Assembly (NCBI RefSeq): GCF_048771995.1
Contig: NC_133026.1
Location: 121,877,501 to 121,941,500 of the forward strand
Origin: Taeniopygia guttata
Lineage: Eukaryota > Chordata > Aves > Passeriformes > Estrildidae
Reading direction: 5' to 3'
Length of the DNA stretch: 64,000 nucleotides
A model generated the notes under the pieces. The model ran no database searches. It was given only the letters and a program-made list of their open reading frames with translations, and was not told where the DNA came from. Both the position numbers and the translations under genes were made by a program. Positions 42,462 to 53,900 of this stretch are shown piece by piece. Each line of letters opens with the position of its first letter. Position 1 is the stretch's first letter.

Positions 42462-43503
42462 TAATTTAACTGTATATGTTTTTGACAATTTAAGATTCAA
42501 AAGAGGACGTAATGTATTTTTGTGTTAATGGGACTCTTCTGAATAACACTTCCTGCTAAAAAATGATTGCAACTAAAAGGAAAGTAATCCTATAAAACCA
42601 GGTGGAAGAGTAAATGGATGAAGTGTTAGAACAATTAAAACTTTGCAAAGGCAACTAAGAAAGCAAATAGTAAAGCAAAAAGCAGGAAATTACCTACTTT
42701 CATATGTTAATATGCACATAACTGTGTTTGATCTTTTTCTGTGTGGAAGTGAACTCTGAGATTTGGCACCCACCTAGACCACACCAAAAAAAGATGAGTG
42801 GCAATTCCTACAGACAGCATTTTGTGAGTAAACAATTTTCTTCAGAGTCTCTAACTCAGAAGAATGTGGGTTACCCTGAATATCTGCCACATTCCAATGG
42901 ATGATGGGTTTCATCCCTCAGCTTCTGAGGGAAGACAATATTTATGTAATTGAAGCTCAGAGACATAGCTGCCTGAGAAAAATAGTTGTCATCTCACAAA
43001 GGTCTAGAAGGTGCACTGTTTTCCTTAAATATTCTTTATACCTTTGGTTTTTTTTAGTGTAACATCATATTGGGAATTAAAATTTTAAATATTCTTTAGG
43101 CACAAAAAGAACAACTTTCCCACTTAATCCATCTACTAGGTAAATTGGTAATGGCACTGTGTCTGGGTAAGTTAAAGATTGCCAAGTGCCTTAATCAATT
43201 GTAATGTTCATAAGTTTGCAAGTAAAAGTTCTTCTTGAACCTCCTGTGAATGTTGTTGTTGTTTCCCCCACACGCCACCCAGATTAAATTCAACTAAACT
43301 ACCTTCCCCTAATCTGCCAAGCGGGGTAGGGCATTATGGCACTGTTACTCAATAAAAACCCAAGACCAGTAAAAATACACATTACATTAATTACAGAGTC
43401 CCCAAAAGCATCTTTCAGCAGTCTGCTTTCAATAATTTCTGAATTCTTCCATTAATCTCTTTGATATATATCATGTATAGTATAAAATTAAATCAACTTC
43501 ATA

Positions 43504-44418
43504 TCAAACATGCAATTCTGTCATTTCAATTTTATACTTCAATGGCTGAAGACTGTGTACCTCTGAGCCACATTTAGGACATGTAAAATACATATCAAAT
43601 AAAAAGTTACTTTTAATACAGTAGTAACAAAAAACATGTGGACAGCCTATGGTATGTGGCATGGTAGGCCATTCTCCACATAGTGAACATTCCCTGCACT
43701 GAGCTGCTAATGTGTTTTCATTATTGGAAAGACCTGCGATAGGCAAACACCAAGAGGAAATTTTAAGTTTAAGCTTCTGTACATTAATGAGTGGTAGCAG
43801 ATATATCAAAAATTCAGCAAAGCCATGCCATAAGAGTTCCCTGTTCATGTATTCAAATCCTATCTGACGAATATTTTGCGGCTTGCAGAAAACTGACCTG
43901 ATTCCTAGAATGCGTTCAGTAAGTGTTGCGAATGTTCCTTTCCGAAGAAAAATCAGAAAATTTACAAGTCCACAAAGCTTAAGAAGTCCAGATACAAAAC
44001 CTATATAGCTCTTAATTTTACAGAAAGATTGCTGTTGACGATTGCTAAATAAATCATAACATCTTTCTTCCAACCATCTTCCCCCAACAGTGAAAATAAG
44101 ATACCATAACTTCTGGTGTTTGCTCAAAGGCTGGTATTTCTCTGTCTGAGATAAGTTATTCTTGTATTGAATATTGAGAATAGCCTGCCCCACAGTTGCA
44201 TTCTTGGAATAGATAGTGAATTTCCATAATATAAGACATAAAAATGCTTTTACTTCTGGTTCAAAATGAGCCAACACCCCTGGTTTAAATCCATGAAAAC
44301 AGCTGGTAAACTGGGACCATACTAATTGTTCCAAGGCTTTGTTTAGTTCAAGAGCATCAAGCTGACTTATTCTGAGCACAGGATTCACACTCTTCTCATT
44401 TCCAATGCTGGAGGCCAT
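43504..44418 (-). CDS. PEX2: Peroxisome biogenesis factor 2 (PEX2), RING-type E3 ligase subunit
   Basis: A peroxisomal membrane protein that, with PEX10 and PEX12, forms the ubiquitin ligase and export channel that ubiquitinates and recycles the import receptor PEX5. The frame gives 304 aa; human PEX2 has 305. Nearly every conserved block is present: [20 protein letters not shown] (residues 14-33), the YSKNATVGQ segment (70-78), [13 protein letters not shown] (112-124) and [17 protein letters not shown] (188-204). Hydrophobic membrane stretches lie around 55-70, 138-158 and 196-212. The C-terminal C3HC4 RING is intact: C244, C247, C259, H261, C264, C267, C280, C283. Arg119, the site of a human Zellweger nonsense allele, is conserved. 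The start chosen is the ATG at 44418-44416; an upstream in-frame ATG (44454) lies before the splice acceptor and is intronic. The whole coding region is one exon, as in other vertebrates. The gene looks fully functional. Confidence 0.98.
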   Translation of the reverse strand: MASSIGNEKSVNPVLRISQLDALELNKALEQLVWSQFTSCFHGFKPGVLAHFEPEVKAFLCLILWKFTIYSKNATVGQAILNIQYKNNLSQTEKYQPLSKHQKLWYLIFTVGGRWLEERCYDLFSNRQQQSFCKIKSYIGFVSGLLKLCGLVNFLIFLRKGTFATLTERILGIRSVFCKPQNIRQIGFEYMNRELLWHGFAEFLIYLLPLINVQKLKLKISSWCLPIAGLSNNENTLAAQCRECSLCGEWPTMPHTIGCPHVFCYYCIKSNFLFDMYFTCPKCGSEVHSLQPLKYKIEMTELHV

Positions 44419-44439
44419 TTCTTCACAAATAAACTTTCT
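44419..44439 (-). promoter_or_regulatory. PEX2: PEX2 coding-exon splice acceptor and 5' UTR remnant
   Basis: Read on the minus strand, a pyrimidine-rich tract ends in ttatttctag (AG at 44439-44438) and the exon begins at 44437. That leaves 19 nt of 5' UTR before the ATG. Known vertebrate PEX2 genes place their non-coding 5' exons upstream and the full coding sequence in the last exon, which this layout fits. This acceptor also rules out the longer reading from 44454. Confidence 0.8.
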
Positions 44440-46503
44440 AGAAATAAAAGACAAATAGACTTTAGTATAGTGGAGTATTTCCTATTTCTATTTTTGTTAA
44501 AAATAACAAACTTGTAATATACCACCAGTAGACAAGAAACAACAAAGTTCTCAGAATGCTCTATAAATGTGTTATTAATATGCCACAATTCCTTTAGGGA
44601 AGTTTACATTGATATAATATTAGCACACATTTAAATTAGTTTAAAATCTTATTTTTAGAAGAAATTATGATTGACCATTTCTCACAGACAGTTAACATTT
44701 GATTATAAACATCATCTAGATATTCAGAAAAATTCACAGATATTCATACATATTTGCTATTAATAAATTTATATATACATTTTAAAATATTGCAGGGAAT
44801 AATTTTAATATTCAATTAAACCTTAAAATAGATCAGAAAGAAGAACTGCAACACTATATGGTGTTTTATGGAGACATAGGGAAAATGAAATACAAACCAA
44901 AAAGTCTGGGAAAGAAGAGGCAGACCAAGTGTTGTCATATGAACACTTAAATTGCTACAGCTGAAAGCAAAACCATAGAAATACAGACAAATTTAGGAAT
45001 TACAGAAAGATATGGATGGAAATTAAGGTGGGAATAAAATAAAAAAATAAAATTTTCTCAATAAACACAGTGAGTTGTTTAGAGAAAAGTCATATGAGAT
45101 TTAAGAAATATTCAGCATCCAGACATAAATTATTGTACAATACTTCACTGAAGACTACATATATTTTCTAGAGTGTTTTTGACAGATGTGGGACTGTGCT
45201 ACTTGTTGTATAATATTTCCAGGCAAAATGTTTAATGTATAATAGCAACATCAACAAATGTATATGCCTCTTGCTCAAGCATTATAGAAAAAAATAAAAA
45301 TATTTTTTAAAATAGCTTCTTTTAAATGTTGTTGCATCTGTCTGAGATGTCTGGCTGAGAAATAAATGCAATAAATTGCCAAAATAAAATACAGGTAACA
45401 TCTCAATGCAAAATTGTGGGGTAACCAATTTTTGCTTCCTTTTGTCAACAGTTTAAATTCCAAAGTGATTCAGAAGTATTTTCAAAAGTATTTTCAGTAT
45501 GCAACATATTTCACTTTCTAAACCAGATTCTTTGCATAACAGATCTGTAAGGAGTCCACAGTCTTCTGAAGAAAATATAGGAGGTAGTGTCTCAAATTCT
45601 TATATGTAAGAGAAAAAGAACCATACAAGATTACTGTGAGTAAAAGATGCTGTAGAGGCTCTTGGTAGTAATGGTTGATAATGATGCCAAGAATGCTAAA
45701 AAAAAAATCCTTCAAACAAACGTTTGCTGAAACAGAATACCTGAGAAGATTTAAAACACAGTATATAACATCATCTGTAGCTTTCCTTTCTGTTTTCCAT
45801 ATTTATCATTAGTTATCACAGCAAGGAAATATGACTTTGTCCTTAGTGTAGGGTGTATAACTGTAGTTTCCAATTACCTAAGATTGCTACATGGGTAGAG
45901 CATACAATAGCTCCACTCAGCTTTTTTAAACTCCTCCCTTCTTATTAGCAGGCAAAACATGGCTGAAGGTGGTATAAGGCCACCTCCTCTGGGCAAACAG
46001 CTATAGGGTTCATTGCGTGAACTCACACAGCTGAATAAAACAGGATACAAAGGCTATATACCTAAGCCTGTCTCCCTCACACTTAAGTCTTTTCTGCAGC
46101 AGAAACCAAAGCACAGGCAACATTTTCCAGTATGATCCAAGTAACTTCTCTCGTCTAATTTATGATTAAAGGGGTCAATTCAACCCCTACTGGATTTTGC
46201 TGCATCACTTCAAAAACTCCAGCACCAATGACCATCCACCTTCCTATCCCTTATCTTTTCATTTCACTATTATTTTAGGAACCAGAGCCTTTGAGAACCA
46301 CCTGCTCTAGAACCTGTCACTGGTAATTCATTCATAATCTGTAAAAGTCTAATGTTTTCTTCACTTTCTGTTCTACTCATTTTACTTCGTTCTACTTGTT
46401 TCAGTGTTCTGTATAACTCCCAACACACAAAACCTCCTTTAAAAATGCTAGTTACTCAAAAGGGACATCATATCAAACAACTTCCTTGATCCATCTACTA
46501 TTT

Positions 46504-46557
46504 TCCAATATCAGTTCAACTATTTTTTCTTCCAACATCAGTTCAACAATTTTTTCT
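46504..46557 (+). repeat. 27-bp tandem duplication, two copies
   Basis: The unit beginning tccaatatcagttcaac is repeated immediately with about two changes. A small local duplication inside the PEX2 intron. Confidence 0.85.
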
Positions 46558-46789
46558 GTTTTTCATTACTGTAGGTGCTATGAACAATTTCTATTGTAGG
46601 CTTCTCATAAATAAATATCTTCCTTATTTATAAGAATATTTACAGATTTTTTTCTCCCATTATAACTCTATTACTTAAAGAAACCTGAGCAAGGGCTCAT
46701 CAGGAATTTTCTGAAGACAAAGTAAAATGTGTCAGATCCACAGGATTATGATGGCTCCTGAAACACACATAGGCTGGGAGCCTGCATGA

Positions 46790-47340
46790 CTGCACTCCTA
46801 CTTTGAAAAAGAGGATGTGGGGACAGGCAGCATGCTGAAGACAAGCCACCAGTGCATCCTTGCAGCACATTAGAATATGTATAGCCAGCAGACTGAAAAA
46901 TGTGCTTATTACCCTCCACTTGGCATTGGTGAATCTACACCTGGGATACTAAGTCCAGTTTAGCCTCTTTTCTATGAATACTACAAAATAAATGCCAACA
47001 AACTGAAAAGAGTCCTGTAACTAATACCATCAGGGAACCCCTGGCCCTGATACATGAGAAGAACTTCAAGGAACTCAGATGGTTCAACCTGAAGGATAAG
47101 TCAGCTAAGAAGTGGTCTATGAATAATCTTCTATTTCCTAAGGGTTGCAGAGCATATTAAGCCTAAGTTTTCTGTGAGATGCAATGAAATAGAGGCAACT
47201 GTGTTTTAAGTCACTACATGAGAAATTCTAATTGGAATCAAGGAAGCTGGAGCATTCTGTCTACAAAGACTGAAATCTCCATCCCCAGAAATTCTTGAAA
47301 CTTGACCAAATGATGCCTGATCTATCCATTTTAGCAACTG
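46790..47340 (+). mobile_element. Ancient CR1 relic
   Basis: Weak but ordered similarity to the CR1 ORF2 C-terminal region. A stretch ending 'ctacacctgggatactaagtccagttta' stands where CR1 has 'cacacctggagtactgtgtccagttt'. It is followed by 'catgagaagaacttcaaggaactcag' and 'gttcaacctgaaggataag' at the expected spacing, and later by 'gaaatctccatccccagaaattc'. The divergence is much greater than in the other plus-strand copies, so this is an old insertion. Confidence 0.6.
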
Positions 47341-49464
47341 ATTTATTCAAAATTTTCACAGGAGAGTAGACTAAAATCTTCTCTCAGACTTGGAGCTTGA
47401 CCTTCCCATTTCCTCACTGCAGAATCTAATTGATTTTTTTTTTTTCATGTCTATCATTGTACACAGAACTGTATTTGAAGGAAATAATTTTATTGAATCT
47501 GTCAAAGTGCACTGGAACTTTGTATACAGAAAATGGGGACCACTTTTGAGACAACATGCCTGAGTAGCAAAACTACTGTTCTTTAACTGTGAAATTTTTC
47601 CAAATCCAACAAGTCTTCTTTTTAAAAAATCAGAATCAACACCATATATACTGTTTAATGGTGTTACGTTTAATGTCTCTTCCTGAACGACCAGCTATCA
47701 AATTGATTAAACTTGTAGTCACGTTTAGGCAGACTATATGCAATAGGAACAATACCAAACAACGCTAAGGATGCTATCTTTTAAATTATGCTTGTAACAT
47801 AGTGATGTTTTAAAGAAAGAAAGAAAAAAACATTTTAAAAGCTTCCTTTTTGATGAAAAATTAAGTGGTCTCAATTCAAGCAATAGATCTGGGCATTGTT
47901 CTGAAGTTCTTTCCTGCTAAGAACATTTAAAGCTTGCCATAGGCCACGGCAGTTAACTGGACCCTGTAAGTTACCTAAAGATTATATCCATATACTTCTG
48001 ATTTTAATATGTAAGCACACTTCCGTGTGCTTAATGTTCTGCTATCCATTCTGCTTTCTTCTGAATTGATCTAAGGTTTTATTGCACTTAAAGGGAAGAT
48101 ATTTATTTCTCATAGGAAATATTAAAAGGTACAGTTTGAAATCTATATTGTCCTATGAAATTGTCTTCAAATGTCCTAATGATCTGAGTAAGAGCAACTG
48201 TTTCTTTGAGAGAAGTGCCCTAAATTTTTATCTCAATTTTGTTATGGTAGGAAATTTCCCTTTAAAAATTACTTCTATGAAAAGTCCTTTTAGAAATTTT
48301 TTGGTTTTCAGTTTATATAGTTTTTGCACGCAGTAGTAGAAATGAGAACTATAGTAACTTAAAACTAGATAAAAAACACACCCTATAAGTACTAAGACAT
48401 TTATCTTGTACTTTTTTAATGTTATTTTTGCATTCCATATTTTGCTGAGCTAAACAGAATATAGAGAATGTTTGTTTTCCTTCATGTTTTTTCATTAAAT
48501 TCTATTTCTCATCCTTACTGTTTTAATTCTTATTTTAAGTCACTTTTAAAACATAAGAACCCAAAATCATAGACCAAATAATGAAAGAGGCAGGTATCAA
48601 CATTCAGATATATAATGAATTCAATGTGTGATGAACCTTTTACATAAATACTTTTTAAGTAGTAAAGACTGGTACTTGTAAGGTTGTTCCTTTATACTGT
48701 CAGAGATACTGCATAGAAAAAATAAAATAATTGCCTGCCAGAAAAAAAACCAACTGAAAAACCCTAAAATGTTCCTTTCTTAAATAGCCTGTATTTTGTT
48801 TGTTTTGTCTTTTTTAACCAAACAAATAAACAATCTCACTTGCACAGTACAAAAAAAAAACCCTACTGTGTATCACTAGGGAAAAAAGGAATTTTTTCTG
48901 GTGTATATTAGTGCTGATACTGAGCTTTGTAGAAATTATGAATGAATATATTTTATTTGGAAACATGTTATTGACAGAAATCTATCAATAGTAATGTGAG
49001 TATTGTCAACAGCCTGTCAATATTAATGTAATTATAATTAAGGGGATAACATGGATTTTAGCTATAATACCAAGTAACATCTCCTGCATTGCTACTATCA
49101 ATATAAGCAGTATTATTGACCTGTTCTGGGACTATCAGTAGGAGATGTATTACCACCAGGCACATTTGTCAATGCATTCTGCCCACAAAAATTCTACATT
49201 TAAATTTACAGGTCTGTAAACTTTGCCTGAAGAAATATACAAATTCAAGTAACCTCTTGGGTGCCATTTTTTCCACAGGGCTTTTCTCTGTGGATGAGTA
49301 ATCAAGGGGTTTCTATCTCAGAGCTACTGCAATTGCATTCCCTGCTTTTCTAGCATAATCATTATAAATGACAAATAGACATGCATGCAGAAGCCTTAAG
49401 TATGATCTGTCAAATCACTTTTTGAGAAGCAAAATGAAAACAAATTAAAAACCAAAATTTGTTC
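47341..49464. other. Intron DNA without recognised features
   Basis: AT-rich sequence between two CR1 copies. An 84-codon open frame (48082-48336) and others are unremarkable. I see no exon, RNA gene or regulatory motif that I can defend. Confidence 0.5.
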
Positions 49465-50425
49465 CTAATGGCTGGCAGCCAGTCACTAGTTGTGTCCCTC
49501 AAGGACCAGTGCTGGGGTCAGTCATGTTTAATATTATCACTGATGATCTGGATGAGGGGTTGAGTCCACCATCAGTAAATTTGCAGATTACACCAAGCTG
49601 GGACCATGTGTCGATCTGCTGGAGGGTAGGAGAGCTCTGCAAACGGACCTGGACAGGCTGGATAGATGGGCCAAGTCCGACAACATGAAGTTTAACAAGT
49701 CCAAGTGCTGAATCCTGTTCTTTGGCCACAACAATCTCCTGCAGCACTACAGACGGGGGACAGAGTGACTGGACAGTGCCCAGGCTGGAGGTACTGGTCA
49801 ACAGCCAGCTGAACACGAGCCAGCAGCACGCCCAGGTGGCCAAGAGCATCCTAGCCTGCAGCATGGCCAGCAGGAGCAGGGAGGTCATTCTTCCCCTGTA
49901 CTTGGCACTGGTGGGGCTGCACCTTGAATGCTGCGTCCAGCTCTGGGTCCCTCAGTTTGGGAAGGACTTTGAGATGCTTGAGCACGTTCAGAGAGGGCAA
50001 CGAGGCTGGTGGGGGGCTTGGAACATAAACCCTATGAGGAACTATTGAGGGAGCTAAATAAAATCAGCTTGGAGAAAAGGAGGCTCAGGGAGACCTTATC
50101 ACTCTCTACAACTGCCTGAAAGGTGGCTGTAGCCAGGCTGGGGTCGGTCTCCTCCCCCAGGCAACCAGTGACAGAATGAGAGGACATAGTCAGTCTTAAG
50201 CTGTGCAAGGGGAAGTTTAGGTGAGACATCAGGAAAAAGTTCTTCACCGAAAGAGAGACTGGGTATCATCTGCCCAGGGAGGTGGTGGAGTCGCCAACCC
50301 TAGAGGTGTTTAAAAAAAAACTGGACATGGTACTCAGTGCCATGGCTTAGTTGATGAGGAATTGTTAGGTCATAGGTTCAATTCGGTGCTCAAAGATCTT
50401 TTCCAACCTAGTTTATTCTGTGAAA
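49465..50425 (+). mobile_element. CR1 LINE, 3' part
   Basis: Begins within the RT region (aatggctggcagccagtcac, corresponding to the VPQGS-type block) and runs through the ORF2 C-terminus to the 3' end (gatcttttccaacctag, then ttattctgtgaaatt). One frame at 49722-50048 keeps [20 protein letters not shown] and [19 protein letters not shown], clear CR1 ORF2 text, before frame disruption. It is 5'-truncated as usual, non-functional, and less diverged and more GC-rich than its intronic surroundings. It lies antisense to PEX2 transcription. Confidence 0.95.
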
Positions 50426-50554
50426 TTAAAATTATATTTAGGATGCATAAGTAGCACATCCACAGTAGCACAAACTAACATCACTGAATTTGTGATTTAA
50501 TTCTTTTACACAATCTCTTCTGTGTAGACAAAACATGTAGTCTAAAACTGTATT

Positions 50555-50800
50555 TACAGAGAGATGGAATGGACTACAAGAGACCATCAAATCCTAACAC
50601 AGCATGAACACAGGCTCAAGAATATACTGACGTGTCTATTAAGAAAGCTAACTGCAGTTTTCTAAGTAGTTTGTTCCAGTGGTTTATGGCCCTAATGATT
50701 ACAAAGACTCTTTTTCTCATATTCAGTGTAAAGCATGTTTAGTAAAAATCAGGACAGTTTTCATTCCATATCAGAAATCAAGAACAACAAAAAGAATTTC
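50555..50800 (-). mobile_element. Probable ancient CR1 3' relic
   Basis: The plus strand reads gagatggaatggactacaag, then after a gap agtttgttccagtggtttat and gattacaaagactctttttc. These are in the order and spacing of the reverse complement of an old CR1 3' region ('cagtctgttccagtgcttaa ... ttaggaagtttttcct'). It sits tail-to-tail with the younger plus-strand CR1 that ends about 130 bp to its left. Boundaries are approximate. Confidence 0.55.
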
Positions 50801-50900
50801 CATTATGCTGCACCTTCTCAAGAGCAGAAGGCATGTGAGAGAACCAATTAGATTTGCCAAACGAGACAATATCTGCTTTCCTACAACATGCCTGGTATGA

Positions 50901-53900
50901 TCCTCTAGAAAAACCAATCCAAACAGAAAACCCAAGTAAAATCCACAACAAAACAACAATTTTACTTTTTTCCCCAGCAGCATTTCACCTTGAGATCTAC
51001 TATATCTTCATGTCCTTTTCTCTAATTTTTCTGAGTAATTATTTCCTGTTTTGAATTAATGTATTTTGAGTTTTTCATGTTAAATGCTTGCATTGTTTTT
51101 CATCTTGTTGACTTTACACTTTCCAAACTCATCAAGAGTATTTTGGATTCAGATCTTATGTTTAAAACAAAGGCAAAAAGAAAACCCTAAACTCTCAACC
51201 TCTCTTCAGCTTGTACTTTTCTAAGTATGTGTTCTCTTCCATCATCCAACTCACTAATGCCTTTTCATCTTGACTGGGTACTATAGATAATTACTCTGAA
51301 AAGGCAATTTTTAACTTCATACTGATAACATCAACATCTAATGGAGACAATATTGACATTACGTTTCCCTAGTTTGCTCATGTAGGGAAAAAGATTTTAT
51401 TAAAATAAAGCTGCATTGTAACTAAAATTTTCCTCTTACTAAACCTGATATTCTTATTTAGAAGAGAAAAATATTGGGGTTTCTTACAAACAGGTCTCAC
51501 CAAACCATACTGGCTGTTTTACCATTTCTCTTCTACACATCGTTAGATACAAATTAATTGCTAAACTATTTACTCCTGAACCTTTATTTGGAATCAAAAC
51601 TGACAGTTTCAATAATTCTCTTAGCAGAAGAATAAAGTAGCACAAAACCAGATACACACAAACACATTTTGCTGGCTATTTCCACCCTCTGGGATATTAA
51701 ATAAATAAATAAAATCAGCAGTGCCTAATTCCTCAATCATTCTAGGATGAATTTTATTAGGATTTGCCACTTGAGCACATCTGTATTAAGATTCCTTAGG
51801 CTATTCTTTCTGTGCTTTGATTCCACTCTTATTTCCTGTCTAAGATTAATTTTATGAAAGTAGCAAGTCACAATATATCTCTTTTACAAAGTATGAAGGG
51901 AAGAATCAGTCTTTGAAAGTCTGTTCCTTGTTCTCCTTTCTTATTTAATAACAGATCTAGGTAATGGACTTATCCCTTCGTGCCTCCTCTTACTCAGATT
52001 TTTGGATCCTTTCATTGATTCTTTTCTTGTGCTTTGTAAATTGAAACTTATTTTGTTCTTCAGAGTAATCAATTTCATTCTTACATTCCTATGCTATTCC
52101 TTTATATTCATTGCTAATCATGTTTTATTACTTCTGCCTGGACAACTCTTTAATTTCCAGGCCATGGAAGAATTCCTGATATAAAGACTCTCTTAACATT
52201 CACTATTACTATTTTATTTTATTAGTTATCTCAACACAAAGAAACAACAGAGAATACATTAAATGCAGCAATTTTTCAGCCTTTACAACGGACTACACTC
52301 TGCCAAGTCCCAGCATTGAGATCAACGGTCCCAGCATGAGAGAGCAGGATGTAGAGTGGGCATGCTAGAAATCATCTCCTCTCTGGAAGTAACACTAACA
52401 CACAGCCCCTTTTTCCTTCAGGAGCTACAATACATTTGGTATTGTGTATTGCCATATTGGGTGTGTGTAAGAGCAGGGAAGCAAGCCATAGCCTTGGTTT
52501 ACTATCCCTCCTTTGATGTTGATAAAATTACGGTATCAACAGATAGCAACCAAAACTACCTTTTCACCCATCACAAGAATGCTGAGATTTTTTTTAATGT
52601 GGAGTGTTCTACTTTTTTCTTTGTGAAAATTTATCATTTAACTGTTCTTTCTGGGTACTCTCAATAGCAGAGGATATTTTAGATGTCAATTTAAAATCAA
52701 TAAATTTTAAAGATGAGAAATCAAACGATACATACTCAGTTAACTTTTAAAATCTTCCTTTACACCAACTCTCATAACACAGAACATGGACCCCAGCTGC
52801 TCAAAGCCTCATGTCTCACCATTAATTCTCATCTCTTTCTTGCTTATCAAGTGCAGAGAGAAATATCCTCAGATCAAAGTCTAATTGGGAGCCCCAACAG
52901 CGTTGTCTCTTAATCACTGTAAATTTAACTTATCACTACATCATTACCTCAAATAACCTTAAAAAAGATTGATTTTGTATTACTATCTGGATTCCTATAT
53001 ACTTCAGACAAATACCTATCATTTTCTAAAGAACATAAATTGATTCTTTAACTGTTTAAAATAACTACTAATACTAATTGAAAAGTCAATAACACACTGC
53101 AATCACAGAAACTATTCTTTATTTCTTATATTCCTGGGAGAAAGAACTATTTCTCATAATAGACAAATTCAAGGAAAACACTGAATGATTGTAACAAACA
53201 AATCCCATAGATAAAATTAAGAATTTTGTTATGGAGGTTAGGTGAGCAATTAGTAAATGATCCCACAATCCTAAATGCTACAGTTACATTTAACATCCAA
53301 AGACCAAGCACAAGACAAAGACACATTCAAATCACAGGCTGCTTTTCCAATTTTAACTCAGTAAACTTAGATTTCATAAAATGAGATACAAGAGATTAGC
53401 CACTACTGAATGCCTGGAGACAGCAAGGAAACATTAACGATAGCTCACTGATTTATCTTCCATAAACCACCTGCCAGAATCAAAATATTGGGGCTTCAAG
53501 TTACAAAATCAAAACCAGCTCAGAAGAGCCAGAATTGATACAACAGTAATGAAGAGCAGCAGGAAGGTGATGCACTGTTAGAAGCTGTAAATCAGTCATT
53601 TCTGACAGCATTTGATGGAAACCGAAAATCCCACATCACTGTAACACATCCCCTCGATGAATGCTAGCAACCAAGACTATTACTGGCCATCCTTAAGATA
53701 CTCTGAATGCTAAAAGCTTCTACTGACTTTAGATAAATTTGTCATCAGTCAGGACTCTTAAGAGACAGATTATTCAATCCAAACAACCAGATCTGATAAT
53801 TACCTCATAACTAATATTTAAAATACTACCTTTTAAAATTTCCAATGCTCAATTCAAAGTTATAAAACCTCAAAGTATATTTGTATTCCTCATAGCATAG

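Noticed and set aside
44419-44454. Longer PEX2 start 12 codons upstream
   Set aside because: A splice acceptor (ttatttctag) separates it from the exon, and the ATG at 44418 aligns with the start of known PEX2 proteins.
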